DNA of 32,897 bases from an uncultured Parvularculaceae bacterium (GTDB lineage: Bacteria; Pseudomonadota; Alphaproteobacteria; Caulobacterales; Parvularculaceae): the NCBI GenBank assembly GCA_938015425.1, contig CALLPQ010000162.1, positions 1 to 32,897 of the forward strand, read 5' to 3'. Both the position numbers and the translations under genes were made by a program. The notes below the pieces were generated by a model that had not been told where the DNA came from, did not search any database, and was given only the letters and a program-made list of their open reading frames with translations. This document shows, piece after piece, positions 17,081-25,802 of the stretch (positions are counted from its first letter, which is position 1; each line of letters opens with the position of its first letter).

Positions 17081-18397
17081 ATGAGCCGAAACTCCGGCCA
17101 ATTGCATAGAATGTTCGGGCGTTTTTTTAAAGAACGCCAAATTTACCACCGCAGCGATGGGGTTGTCCATTTTATCTCTATGTCGACCAAGACACAGGTT
17201 GCCTTGGTGGTCATGGCCGTGTCTGCGCTTTGCTGGTTCGCTTATGCGACAGTTAATGTTGTTTTTAAAGAACAAATCATCCTTTCGATTGATAAAGAAA
17301 AGCGCTTGATGTCAAATAATCACTCCCGTGATCAGGTGGCATCCAAGCGTGCATATGATGAAATTAACGAGCAATATTTTCTTTTGGAACGTAATGCCAA
17401 AGCCGCTATTGACGAGCTTGCTGGCCGCCATCAAATTTTATCTAGCGCCTCGACCCGCAAAATCCAGGTTGATGACGGGCTTACGGGCCTTTCCGAACAA
17501 TTATCCAAAGCCGGCGCCCCTGACGGGACAAAACCTAAAAATGGCAACCGGATTATGGTGGACGTGCAACCCGGTGAACCAACGCCAAGGCAATCACGGA
17601 TTCGCAAATTACAAAAGACCGCCCAAAAAGAAGCTTCGAATGCGCGCATCAAAATACCGCGCAATCGCGACAATAGAGGCGCGGCAAACAGTCTGGAAAC
17701 AGCAACAGCACAGCTTTATACGGAACAATTATTATTGCTTGCCGAATTAGAAGAGGCCGCAGGCAAGGAAGCAGACGAGTTAAGATATATTTTAAACGCA
17801 ACTGGTTTGAGTGCGGAACGGTTTTTAACAGCCCCCAAAATTGTGAACAGTGCGTTTGCCCAAGGGGGACCGTTTGTGGATATCGCCAATCTTGATACGG
17901 CATCACCGTTTTTTATTAAAAAAGTCAACAGAACCATGAACGTGCTTGAAGAGCTGGAGAGCTTACGCGCAGTGGTGGAACGTATTCCTCTGTCTAGCCC
18001 TTCAACGTCTATCCGCTATATGACCAGCCGGTTTGGTTTGCGCAAAGACCCTTTTAACGGGCGTCCGGCTCAACATAATGGTCTTGACTTTCACGCCGCT
18101 GTTTCGTCACCCGTCAGGGCCACTGCATTGGGTGTTATTAAATATGCCGGACGGCGGGGTGGTTATGGCCGGGTTGTGGAAATTGACCATGGCAACGGAT
18201 TCATCACCCGTTATGCCCATATGCGCCGTATTTCTGTAAAAAAAGGCCAAAAAGTTAAATTACATGATAAGGTAGGGGAATTAGGCTCAAGCGGACGCTC
18301 TACCGGACCTCATATCCACTATGAAATTCTGTATAAAGGCGTCCCCCAAAACCCACAACGCTTCATAGAGGCAGGTCGTTATGTTTTCGAAAGCTAA
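17081..18397 (+). CDS. M23 (LytM) peptidoglycan endopeptidase with DUF5930-like N-terminus
   Basis: A 438-residue envelope protein with a short cytoplasmic start, one transmembrane helix (about 38-61), a coiled-coil-rich periplasmic linker, and a C-terminal M23 domain (about 310-430). The zinc ligands of an active LytM enzyme are there: His332 and Asp336 in QHNGLD, and the HIH motif with His413 (His411 catalytic). It should cut peptide crosslinks in peptidoglycan. The N-terminal pattern is that of alphaproteobacterial DUF5930 M23 proteins. Its last 17 bases overlap the start of the bactofilin gene. In Hyphomonas the related LmdC is known to act with bactofilin BacA in stalk and bud shape, so a joint role in localised wall remodelling is likely. 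No strong ribosome-binding site is seen. Confidence 0.93.
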   Translation: MSRNSGQLHRMFGRFFKERQIYHRSDGVVHFISMSTKTQVALVVMAVSALCWFAYATVNVVFKEQIILSIDKEKRLMSNNHSRDQVASKRAYDEINEQYFLLERNAKAAIDELAGRHQILSSASTRKIQVDDGLTGLSEQLSKAGAPDGTKPKNGNRIMVDVQPGEPTPRQSRIRKLQKTAQKEASNARIKIPRNRDNRGAANSLETATAQLYTEQLLLLAELEEAAGKEADELRYILNATGLSAERFLTAPKIVNSAFAQGGPFVDIANLDTASPFFIKKVNRTMNVLEELESLRAVVERIPLSSPSTSIRYMTSRFGLRKDPFNGRPAQHNGLDFHAAVSSPVRATALGVIKYAGRRGGYGRVVEIDHGNGFITRYAHMRRISVKKGQKVKLHDKVGELGSSGRSTGPHIHYEILYKGVPQNPQRFIEAGRYVFES

Positions 18398-19118
18398 AAA
18401 AGACAATACTCCTAACGGTAATAATAACAGGCCCACTACTCAATCACGTCCAGATCCGCGTGCTAAACAGACCAGCCAGCCAACGGCGTCCCAAAACAAA
18501 TCGCCAGTAAAAAGGGCCAACAACATGAAATCACCCGGTGTACCTTCTATAATTTCTACGGATGTCATCCTTGAGGGAAACCTTATTTCAACGGGGGAAG
18601 TTCAATTTGACGGAAACCTTACAGGTAATATCAAAGCGGCATCTTTAATTATTGGCGAAAAAGCATCCGTCACTGGCGAAGTTGCTTGTGAAGCCGTAAC
18701 CATTCGAGGGCGCGTTGAAGGCATGGTTCGGGCCCGTAATGTTGCCCTTGCGGCCACGGCCTATATCCAAGGCGATATTATGCACTCTTCCCTATCGGTT
18801 GAACCGGGGGCCCATTTTGATGGTAATTGTCGTCATTCAGAAGATCCCCTTGCGGATGATGCGGCTAACGCTTTTGATCGCCCCTCGGGACAAGCCCCCA
18901 CATCAGGCACTTTAAGCCAAGAGGCACCAAGGCCAAGCCCTTCCGCCCACACCAATAATTCACAAGCTGCCTTTGCGGCGCCCACTACCAACCAGAATTC
19001 TAACCACAGCAATAATGCCCGCCCCGCCAGCGCCATTAATGAATTAGGCAACCAGATAACAAACCCTAATGAGGGGGCGTCATCCTTTTTGGCAAAAAAC
19101 CGCTCTCCTCTTAGATAG
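18381..19118 (+). CDS. Bactofilin (polymer-forming cytoskeletal protein)
   Basis: A 245-residue protein whose central region (about 55-153) is a bactofilin beta-helix: repeated short hydrophobic/Gly turns such as GEVQFDGNLTGNIKA and GRVEGMVRARNVALA. Bactofilins polymerise without nucleotide and position wall-modifying enzymes at the membrane. The first 50 residues are polar, with basic and Asn/Pro-rich sequence, and the tail from about 155 is long, Asn/Ser/Pro-rich and probably disordered. The ATG lies inside the end of the M23 gene (17-base overlap), so the two are co-translated. The partner endopeptidase supports a morphogenesis role. A hairpin with T-run follows the stop codon. Confidence 0.93.
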   Translation: MFSKAKKDNTPNGNNNRPTTQSRPDPRAKQTSQPTASQNKSPVKRANNMKSPGVPSIISTDVILEGNLISTGEVQFDGNLTGNIKAASLIIGEKASVTGEVACEAVTIRGRVEGMVRARNVALAATAYIQGDIMHSSLSVEPGAHFDGNCRHSEDPLADDAANAFDRPSGQAPTSGTLSQEAPRPSPSAHTNNSQAAFAAPTTNQNSNHSNNARPASAINELGNQITNPNEGASSFLAKNRSPLR

Positions 19119-19121
19119 CCT

Positions 19122-19152
19122 CCTACTAGATAGTCTCTCTAAGGTAGGTTTT
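19122..19152 (+). terminator. Probable terminator of the M23-bactofilin operon
   Basis: CCTACTAGA (19122-19130) pairs with TCTAAGGTAGG (19138-19148) as a 9-bp stem with a 2-base bulge, followed by TTTT (19149-19152). It begins four bases after the bactofilin stop codon, the expected place. Confidence 0.5.
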
Positions 19153-19292
19153 AATTCCCGACCAACTTTCACGGTTAAGCGCAGCTAATTCACATCTGTG
19201 CACGGCTGGTCTATGGACGTTTATTTAATGGGGCCCCGAATTATAATTTAATCTTGAGACTACAAAACAAACTTAAGACTAAAAGCCAAAAT

Positions 19293-19499
19293 TTAATCCG
19301 TAAGCTTATCTTTTGGGTCAAATATATCTTCAATATTCATGTTAAAAACATGGGCAATTTTAAATGCCAGCAAAAGCGACGGATCATGTTTTCCTGTTTC
19401 AACAGCATTGATTGCCTGCCGGGACACATTCACCAATATGCCCAGCTCGGCCTGACTTAATTTACGTTCTACACGGTATTGTTTAATCTTGTTCTTCAC
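19293..19499 (-). CDS. Small XRE-family (Cro/C1-like) regulator
   Basis: A 68-residue stand-alone helix-turn-helix protein of the short YozG-like group: KNKIKQYRVERKLSQAELG (helix 1 and 2), VSRQAINAVETGKHDPS (recognition helix and following turn). The GTG at 19499 is preferred: it overlaps the stop codon of the membrane-protein gene as GTGA, has AAGG five bases upstream and gives the usual family N-terminus. A longer frame from ATG at 19565 would overlap that gene by 70 bases with non-family sequence. Such regulators next to a small membrane protein are common in bacteria, and the partner may modulate the regulator. Targets are unknown; autoregulation is plausible. Confidence 0.88.
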   Translation of the reverse strand: MKNKIKQYRVERKLSQAELGILVNVSRQAINAVETGKHDPSLLLAFKIAHVFNMNIEDIFDPKDKLTD

Positions 19500-19894
19500 G
19501 AATACCTTAACCGGACAAAGCACATCGCTATCCCGTGAGTCATTATCATCGTAGGCCAAACCCATATAAGAATCTCGCCTGGCAAGTCAATAACTTCTTC
19601 TATAAAGCCTAGCGTAAATGTACCAATCCCCACTATAGCCGCGGATATCAAGGCGGATTCCGTGACTATTTTTTGCCAGACCTCATCCATCGTTCGCACA
19701 TATCGCAAAACCACGAAAATCAATGCAATCGCTGGTAGAACCGGCAAGCAAGAAAGCGCTACTCTTTGCCAATCTAACAATTCAAAACGGGCATCAATAA
19801 GGTTGATACCAACCAACAAAACCATATAGGTCAGCAAAACCAGACCCAATTGGATATTGTAACGCAGTATATTCTTCCGCCAATCTTTCATCAT
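19496..19894 (-). CDS. Four-helix membrane protein paired with XRE regulator
   Basis: A 132-residue protein with four hydrophobic segments at about 14-34, 46-65, 81-99 and 106-125, and a basic C-terminus (FVRLRYS). I recognise no enzyme motif. It overlaps the XRE gene by four bases (GTGA), so the two are translated together. The ATG at 19894 is chosen because GGAG lies nine bases upstream; the next codon is another ATG, and a start at 19909 lacks a ribosome-binding site. The arrangement resembles regulator/membrane pairs in which the membrane protein controls or senses for the regulator, but no function is shown. Confidence 0.75.
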   Translation of the reverse strand: MMKDWRKNILRYNIQLGLVLLTYMVLLVGINLIDARFELLDWQRVALSCLPVLPAIALIFVVLRYVRTMDEVWQKIVTESALISAAIVGIGTFTLGFIEEVIDLPGEILIWVWPTMIMTHGIAMCFVRLRYS

Positions 19895-19925
19895 CTTATT
19901 TATCTCCATAATAAATTTAATAATG

Positions 19926-19937
19926 CACTTAAAAGTG
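19926..19937 (-). promoter_or_regulatory. Short dyad upstream of the membrane/XRE operon
   Basis: CACTT and AAGTG flank two A residues at 19926-19937, about 32 bases before the membrane-protein start. A perfect minus-strand -10 hexamer TATAAT lies at 19973-19978 with no good -35. The dyad could be an autoregulatory operator for the small XRE protein; the evidence is only position and symmetry. Confidence 0.3.
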
Positions 19938-19999
19938 TTTTACGATTTTTGATTCAAGCTCTAAGTATTGGAATTATACTCACTTCGTGTTGTCATTCC

Positions 20000-20968
20000 C
20001 TAATTCAGGAATAATTCAACTTCACGCGCAAAACGTTCTGTTTGATCCAGCATAATAAAATGCCGCGATTTCTCGATCGATATAAACTCAACATTTTCTA
20101 GCCCTGTATAAAGCTCCGCATACCGTTTGATAATCTGTTCCGGCGTGCCCGGAGAAAATTCATTATGAGGCACCAATACTCGCACTTTAGCCTTAATATG
20201 GGAAAGCACAGAACGATAATCAGTGGTAAAAATTTCTGCTGTTGCGATCGCAATAGCCCCTTGATCTGATCGTTCAATGTCACGCCAAATTATTTCTTGT
20301 GATTGCGGACTTGTTGCTTGAATGGGTAAGCCTTGCCGCATAAAACCGGAGAACTGTTCTTTAGGCATTGAGTTTAATTGCATCAAAATTTGCTCCTTAC
20401 CCTGTGCTACCTCTATCGGGTCAGCATTAGGTCTTGTTAGACCCGCAAAAAAAGGCACAGAGTCAATTATCAAAATATTATCTATCCGGTCCGGTATCTC
20501 CGCCGCAATTAATAATGATATGACCGCGCCCATTGAATGACCGATAAGGGACACATTTTGCAGATCACGTTCTTTTATTTGCTCAACTAATGCCTTGGCC
20601 GCAGGAACCGTAAACATGGTCAGGTCACTAGGGGCAGGCTTACCGCCAAAACCACCAAGGGTGACCCAATGATAGGATTTGTCTTTTGTATCGAGCATCT
20701 GAAATGAGGGTGCAAAAACATCGGGCGAAGAGGTAAGCCCCGGGATAATCACAACCGGATCACCAACACCCTCGCGCTGGATAAATATTCTATCGCTTTG
20801 GTTTGTCCCGGCTTGGGGTGCCACCTCAGGTCGGGGAACCGTTTCAAGTTGGGCATTTGCCACAGTATCATTAGCATCAGACTCAGTAAGATCAAAACCA
20901 TCACCCCCCGCACATGCGGCTAATACCAACAACATAATCATCAACTTGAACATTTTTATTAATTTCAT
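20000..20968 (-). CDS. Alpha/beta hydrolase lipoprotein
   Basis: A 322-residue exported hydrolase. The signal has a basic start (MKLIKMFKLM) and lipobox LAAC, so Cys19 should be lipidated. The alpha/beta hydrolase fold shows VVIIPGLTSSPDVF (oxyanion region), the nucleophile elbow GHSMG with Ser145, and a catalytic His in SRHFIMLD near the C-terminus; the acid is probably in the strand VRVLVPHNEFSP. The substrate, presumably an ester, lactone or thioester in the periplasm, cannot be told. The ATG at 20968 is preferred over a GTG at 20980, since GAGG is six bases upstream. Its promoter overlaps two dyads at 21065-21115, so it is likely tightly controlled, though no matching regulator gene adjoins it. 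Confidence 0.88.
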   Translation of the reverse strand: MKLIKMFKLMIMLLVLAACAGGDGFDLTESDANDTVANAQLETVPRPEVAPQAGTNQSDRIFIQREGVGDPVVIIPGLTSSPDVFAPSFQMLDTKDKSYHWVTLGGFGGKPAPSDLTMFTVPAAKALVEQIKERDLQNVSLIGHSMGAVISLLIAAEIPDRIDNILIIDSVPFFAGLTRPNADPIEVAQGKEQILMQLNSMPKEQFSGFMRQGLPIQATSPQSQEIIWRDIERSDQGAIAIATAEIFTTDYRSVLSHIKAKVRVLVPHNEFSPGTPEQIIKRYAELYTGLENVEFISIEKSRHFIMLDQTERFAREVELFLN

Positions 20969-21064
20969 TTCAAACCTCACAATGATTAACTTAGGACATT
21001 TTTCTTGAGGGCATTTTTCTTAAGCGCGATTATCGTAAGAGTGAGTGCCCTAATTTTAATTTTC

Positions 21065-21115
21065 ATATGTAAGGTATGCCTTACTTATAAATATGTCAAG
21101 TCAACCTGACATATT
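21065..21115 (-). promoter_or_regulatory. Promoter of the hydrolase gene covered by two adjacent dyads
   Basis: Dyad one spans 21065-21088: GTAAGG (21069-21074) and CCTTAC (21079-21084) around four bases, with further partial symmetry outside (10 of 12 positions per half). Dyad two spans 21090-21115: AATATGTCA and TGACATATT around eight bases. On the minus strand a consensus -35 TTGACA lies at 21094-21099 inside dyad two and, 17 bases on, TACCTT (21071-21076) lies inside dyad one. This looks like tandem operators, of TetR or similar size, that would block RNA polymerase. The promoter faces the lipoprotein gene. Confidence 0.6.
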
Positions 21116-21228
21116 GCAATAGTTTCATCAAGATATCCATAAGCATTCCCCCAAAATCAAAAAGTGTGATTGACCTCGCCAACGCATTAGCCCAGCTTAC
21201 ATATTCAGTTTTTTTAATGAGGATAATC

Positions 21229-22653
21229 ATGACCCTAAAACGTTTTTGTAAAATTGTTGCAACTGTTGGTCCCGCCAGCTGGTCCCCGCCAATGTTAGAA
21301 ATGTTGCACAATGCAGGGGTTGATGTGTTCCGCTTGAATATGAGCCACGGCGAACACGCCAAAACCGCTGAGATCATGCAATCAATTCGCGCTATCGAAA
21401 AAAAATCGGGCACTCCGATTTGCGTATTCGCCGATTTACAAGGGCCAAAAATCCGTACCGGTATCCTTAAGGATGACGGCATAACGCTAGAATATGGAAA
21501 AGTATATAAACTCACGCTGGAAAAAGAAACCGACCAAGACAACACAATTCCTATTCCGCACAAAGAGCTTATGGATACATTAGTGGTGGGGGATATTCTA
21601 AAGCTTGATGATGGCAAACTCCAAATCACGGTGACAAAAAGCCAAGACGGGGATTACGAAGCCCGCGCCGACACACCGGGCTTGCTAACCAATAAAAAGG
21701 GCATCAATGTTCCTGGTCGACAATTACCAATTTCTGCCCTTACTGAAAAAGATCGCGCCGATCTGGCTCACGCTCTCGATATTAAAGTAGATTATATTGC
21801 CCTTTCTTTTGTTCAGCGTGCAGAAGACGTTAAAGAAGCGCGGGATTTAATCGGGGATAAAATCGGTATCATTTCAAAAATTGAAAAACCTTCTGCCGTT
21901 GACGATCTTGACGATATTCTTGCTTTATCAGACGCTATTATGGTTGCGCGCGGCGACCTTGGGGTTGAATGCGCTGCGGAAGATGTCCCCTTAATCCAGC
22001 GCAAGATTATCCAGCAATGCCGACAAGCGGGCAAACCCGTAATCGTCGCCACCCACATGTTAGAGTCCATGGTAGAATCCATGGCCCCCACAAGAGCTGA
22101 GGCGTCCGATGTTTCAAACGCAGTTTATCAAGGCGCAGACGCGGTGATGCTCTCGGCTGAAACAGCGGTTGGTCATCATCCCGCTTCTGCCGTGGCGATT
22201 ATGGATAGGATCATAAGAGCAACAGAAAAAGACCCCCAAAGCACAGCCTTCCAATCTCTCCACCAAGAAGATGAAAACTATAATACGGCTGACGCGATTA
22301 CTTTATCCGCCAGACGCATCGCTGAAGTTCTGGATTGCTGCCTTGCCATCGCCTATACAAAAACCGGATCAACGGCCAAACGGTTATCACGCGATCGCCC
22401 AAACTGTATCATTGTGGGGGCAACACCGGACCCAGATGTGGCCCGGCAACTCTCCTTATTTTGGGGCGTTGTTGCCAAGATCACAGATGATATCGAAGAT
22501 TTCAACGAGATGATTGGCAAAGCCGATCAATTAGCTCAAGCCAGTGGCGGGCGTGACGGCGAGCGGATGATTATTGTTGCGGGCTATCCTTTCGGAAGAC
22601 CGGGAAAAACCAACACGCTAAAAATTGCCAGAATTGGCGCTATAGCCGGATAA
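21229..22653 (+). CDS. pyk: Pyruvate kinase
   Basis: A 474-residue pyruvate kinase, which converts phosphoenolpyruvate and ADP to pyruvate and ATP at the end of glycolysis. Visible family sites are KIVATVGPAS at the N-terminus, RLNMSHGEH, the active-site signature IISKIEKPSA with its catalytic Lys, MVARGDLGVE, and MLESM. The C-terminal domain includes TKTGSTAKRLSRDRP, where allosteric effectors often bind. The ATG at 21229 has GAGG six bases upstream and gives the normal N-terminus; a GTG at 21166 would add 21 unrelated residues. Length is standard. It is followed by pckA on the same strand. Confidence 0.97.
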   Translation: MTLKRFCKIVATVGPASWSPPMLEMLHNAGVDVFRLNMSHGEHAKTAEIMQSIRAIEKKSGTPICVFADLQGPKIRTGILKDDGITLEYGKVYKLTLEKETDQDNTIPIPHKELMDTLVVGDILKLDDGKLQITVTKSQDGDYEARADTPGLLTNKKGINVPGRQLPISALTEKDRADLAHALDIKVDYIALSFVQRAEDVKEARDLIGDKIGIISKIEKPSAVDDLDDILALSDAIMVARGDLGVECAAEDVPLIQRKIIQQCRQAGKPVIVATHMLESMVESMAPTRAEASDVSNAVYQGADAVMLSAETAVGHHPASAVAIMDRIIRATEKDPQSTAFQSLHQEDENYNTADAITLSARRIAEVLDCCLAIAYTKTGSTAKRLSRDRPNCIIVGATPDPDVARQLSLFWGVVAKITDDIEDFNEMIGKADQLAQASGGRDGERMIIVAGYPFGRPGKTNTLKIARIGAIAG

Positions 22654-22776
22654 TCATCCAAGAACCCAAACGAAAAGGGATTTATCCGCTCTAGCTTTTA
22701 CAATAAAGTTCAGTAGGATTACTGCTAAGTCTATTGAAAACATCATTGCTTGAATTTCGTCTGGGAGGACATAAGG

Positions 22777-24375
22777 ATGAGCTCAACTTTAAAGCCCGCG
22801 CCAGCGGGCATAACGGCATTTATGGATGCCGTACCCCATAAACATATAAACCTCACAGCAGAAGCATTATACCAACACGCGGTTCATCGAGGCGAAGGCA
22901 ATATTGGCGCTGGCGGCGCTCTGGTTGTTAAAACCGGCGACCATACGGGACGGTCAGCGAATGATAAATTCATTGTTCGTGACGAAGAAACCAGTGACAC
23001 GGTCTGGTGGGATAATAATAAATCCATCACCAGCGAGCAATTCGAACTATTGCATCAAGATATGTTGGATTATGCAAAAGACCACGAGCTTTTTGCCCAG
23101 GATTTACGCGGCGGCGCTGATAATGATCATCATGTTAAGGTCCGCGTATTTACCCAATATGCGTGGCATTCATTATTTATCCAACATTTATTGATTAGAC
23201 CGCCAATGGATCAACGTAGCGGCGAGCCTGATTTTACGATTGTTGATTTGCCTAATTTTAAAGCCAACCCGGCGCGTCACGGATGTCAGTCAAACACTGT
23301 AATCGCGGTTGATTTCACCCGCCGCATGGTGTTGATTGGCGGCACGTCCTATGCCGGTGAAATGAAAAAATCCGTATTCACCATACTCAATTATTTACTC
23401 CCCCCCAAATCTATCATGCCCATGCATTGTTCCGTAAATGTCGGAGATAATAACGACCCGGCAATCTTTTTCGGTCTATCGGGAACCGGTAAAACCACCC
23501 TTTCCGCCGACCAAAATCGCATGCTAATTGGTGATGACGAACATGGGTGGGGTCCTAATGGTTTATTTAACTTTGAAGGCGGATGTTACGCAAAGGTTAT
23601 TCGTTTATCCCAAGAGGCTGAACCGGAAATATTCGCCACCACTCAAAAATGGGGCAGTGTTCTTGAGAACGTTGTCATGGATGAGCAAACCCGCCAGCTT
23701 GACCTTGATGACGCCACCTTGGCTGAAAATTCACGCGCGGCCTATCCCATTCATTACATTCCCAATGCCAGTCTTGATGGCCGCACCACATTCCCCAAAA
23801 ACATCATCATGCTCACATGCGATGCGTTCGGGGTGATGCCGCCCATCGCAAAACTTACACCGGCTCAAGCCATGTATATGTTTTTATCGGGATACACAGC
23901 AAAAGTGGCCGGCACAGAAAAAGGCCTTGGCAATGAACCCGCGGCTACATTTTCAACCTGCTTTGGGGCACCTTTTATGCCGCGCCACCCTTCCGAATAC
24001 GGAAAATTATTGGGCGAGTTGATTGATAAACATAATGTCAATTGCTGGCTGGTGAATACGGGGTGGACCGGCGGCCCCTTCGGCGTTGGTGAGCGCATGC
24101 CCATCAAAGCCACCCGCACTCTATTAAACGCGGCGCTAGACAATATATTAGACGAAACACAAATGGTCACTGACCCGATTTTCGGATTTAAAATACCAAA
24201 AGCCGTAGAAACCATTGAAGAGAAAATGTTAACACCTAGAAATAGCTGGTCTTCCCCCCATGAATATGACGCGCAAGCCCAAAAGCTAGCAGGCATGTTT
24301 GTTGACAATTTCAAAATTTACGAAGACTTTGTGGATCAAGATGTGAGGGACGCCGCGCCGCGCATCCATGCGTAA
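22777..24375 (+). CDS. pckA: Phosphoenolpyruvate carboxykinase (ATP)
   Basis: A 532-residue ATP-type PEP carboxykinase, which makes phosphoenolpyruvate and CO2 from oxaloacetate for gluconeogenesis. Family motifs in order are GRSANDKF, the oxaloacetate/metal region around [12 protein letters not shown], the kinase P-loop GLSGTGKTT at 233-241 with Lys239, and GDDEHGWG. The ATG at 22777 has GGAGG eight bases upstream; a TTG at 22750 in the same frame is disfavoured. It lies 123 bases after pyk on the same strand, and a small hairpin (CAGTA/TACTG, 22711-22724) lies between them. The gene meets a convergent gene 38 bases on, with only a weak ACGGT/ACCGT stem between the two stop codons. Confidence 0.97.
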   Translation: MSSTLKPAPAGITAFMDAVPHKHINLTAEALYQHAVHRGEGNIGAGGALVVKTGDHTGRSANDKFIVRDEETSDTVWWDNNKSITSEQFELLHQDMLDYAKDHELFAQDLRGGADNDHHVKVRVFTQYAWHSLFIQHLLIRPPMDQRSGEPDFTIVDLPNFKANPARHGCQSNTVIAVDFTRRMVLIGGTSYAGEMKKSVFTILNYLLPPKSIMPMHCSVNVGDNNDPAIFFGLSGTGKTTLSADQNRMLIGDDEHGWGPNGLFNFEGGCYAKVIRLSQEAEPEIFATTQKWGSVLENVVMDEQTRQLDLDDATLAENSRAAYPIHYIPNASLDGRTTFPKNIIMLTCDAFGVMPPIAKLTPAQAMYMFLSGYTAKVAGTEKGLGNEPAATFSTCFGAPFMPRHPSEYGKLLGELIDKHNVNCWLVNTGWTGGPFGVGERMPIKATRTLLNAALDNILDETQMVTDPIFGFKIPKAVETIEEKMLTPRNSWSSPHEYDAQAQKLAGMFVDNFKIYEDFVDQDVRDAAPRIHA

Positions 24376-24413
24376 AACGGTAAAACCAATTAAAAACCGT
24401 CTTAAAGCATGCC

Positions 24414-25625
24414 TTAAAAGTCATTGATGGTTTCATTTAACCGGGCTTCTATGTCTTTTGGAAGCCTGGTTTTCATAGCGTCATTGAAAAACCGCTTTGA
24501 AACACTTTTCTCGCCTGTTACGCGGGCGATCAACCCCCGGCCAATCATCGCTTCAAAGTTTTGATCATTCTGGGTCAAGAGCGTTTTAAAGATTATTTCC
24601 GCTTGTTCAAAATCACCCTTTGCGCCAATGCAAAACCCGACCATGCGCATCGCCTCTAGATCCCAGGCATCATCTTGAAGTTTGGCCTGCGCATTGCTGC
24701 AATTTTCACTATCAAATCGTCGGTCCAATATCGTTTCTGCATATTCCCTGAAATCAACACGGTTCAAGACGAGTTGCGTTTGAACAGGCCGCAACAAAGA
24801 AACATTAGGGACCAATGGTTTGGGGGTCGCAGCAAGAAGGATCGGATTGGCGTTATCTCCCTCAACAATAAAGGAGGAGGATTGTGCGCCTTCCCGCAAG
24901 GCCGCTGAGGTGTTTGAAGACACAACACTATTCGGCCTATTGGGTGCCGCCACTGTCCATTGAGAAAATGTGGTCACCCGTAATGGTTCTTTTGTAACCG
25001 GAGAGGGCTCTTTTCGCACAGCCTTTAAAATATCATGACCCTCTTTTTGGGCAATCCTATCGGGGGGAAGCGGATTATCTCCATATTCCAAATCAATACA
25101 AACAGCATCTGCCTTTTGTATTTTACATTCTTTTACCAAAGAGCGCAGTACGGAACTCTCCGATTGAATTTTCAATAAGCTGCCCGTTGCTTGAGGCACC
25201 ATTGTCAAACGTTGTGCATTGACGCTCTGGTCCTCAATATCTATGAGAATTTGATCTTGCAAACCTTCCAGATAGAACCCGTCACGACGCTGAGAAATAG
25301 CACAACCGAGGCGGCAAAAAAGTGCAACACGCAAAAACCGTCCACTTTCACCAATCTGGATATCTTGTAGCCGGTTCGTATCTGTAGAGATACCCCGTCC
25401 TTGAGGCAGAGTATGAACACGCACCACATTATTGATGACCGGTGGTTGGGCATTAACATTTATGGGAACAAAGAGAGCCAAAGGCGCTAAGACGATTATG
25501 CCCTTGAAAAACACCACAAAGCGCCCACGCAAAAAGGCTGCATTCCAATCCAAGGCTTTATTAACCCGTGATTTTGCCAAAAATCTCTTCAACAATGAAA
25601 AAGGGGCGTGAATAAAAAAAGTCAT
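24414..25625 (-). CDS. Secreted TPR-like protein of unknown function
   Basis: I do not recognise this family. The 403-residue product has a long basic N-terminal region, then a hydrophobic segment (about 35-57) ending in VNAQ that looks like a signal peptide, so the mature part is probably periplasmic. The middle has beta-like hydrophobic patterns (GRFLRVALFCRLGCAISQRR, FYLEGLQDQILIDIEDQS) and a Ser/Pro-rich linker. The last 90 residues contain helix pairs typical of TPR repeats (WDLEAMRMVGFCIGAKGDFE, then AMIGRGLIARVTG). Four or more cysteines lie in the mature part. The ATG at 25625 is preferred over a TTG at 25634, but neither has a clear ribosome-binding site, and a start nearer the signal peptide is possible. 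Confidence 0.65.
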   Translation of the reverse strand: MTFFIHAPFSLLKRFLAKSRVNKALDWNAAFLRGRFVVFFKGIIVLAPLALFVPINVNAQPPVINNVVRVHTLPQGRGISTDTNRLQDIQIGESGRFLRVALFCRLGCAISQRRDGFYLEGLQDQILIDIEDQSVNAQRLTMVPQATGSLLKIQSESSVLRSLVKECKIQKADAVCIDLEYGDNPLPPDRIAQKEGHDILKAVRKEPSPVTKEPLRVTTFSQWTVAAPNRPNSVVSSNTSAALREGAQSSSFIVEGDNANPILLAATPKPLVPNVSLLRPVQTQLVLNRVDFREYAETILDRRFDSENCSNAQAKLQDDAWDLEAMRMVGFCIGAKGDFEQAEIIFKTLLTQNDQNFEAMIGRGLIARVTGEKSVSKRFFNDAMKTRLPKDIEARLNETINDF

Positions 25626-25720
25626 ACAGATCAAAGGGGGCTAAAATTACACTTATTTGATCAATCAACTGATTTGTTGAATTTGTACATATCTTTTCTA
25701 TAAGCCAGATAGAGACTACA

Positions 25721-25753
25721 TTAAAACGGGCCTACCCGTGAAGATAGACCCGC
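25721..25753 (-). terminator. Probable terminator after the Arg/Asp-repeat gene
   Basis: On the minus strand GCGGGTCTA (25753-25745) can pair with TAGGCCCGT (25734-25726) as a 9-bp stem with two G-U pairs, followed by a short T-run. It lies about 50 bases past the stop codon of the upstream gene. An alternative stem (ACGGG/CCCGT) uses the same 3' arm. Confidence 0.45.
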
Positions 25754-25779
25754 TAAAAGCGTTTTTAAAACATGACTTT

Positions 25780-25801
25780 ATGGTTCCGGGATGGTTCCGG
25801 G
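25780..25801. repeat. Exact 11-bp tandem duplication
   Basis: ATGGTTCCGGG occurs twice directly in a row (25780-25790 and 25791-25801), just outside the stop codon of the Arg/Asp-repeat gene. Confidence 0.7.
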
Positions 25802-25802
25802 T

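Noticed and set aside
16904-17275. A minus-strand frame upstream of and into the M23 gene
   Set aside because: It overlaps the well-supported M23 gene and has no recognisable domain.
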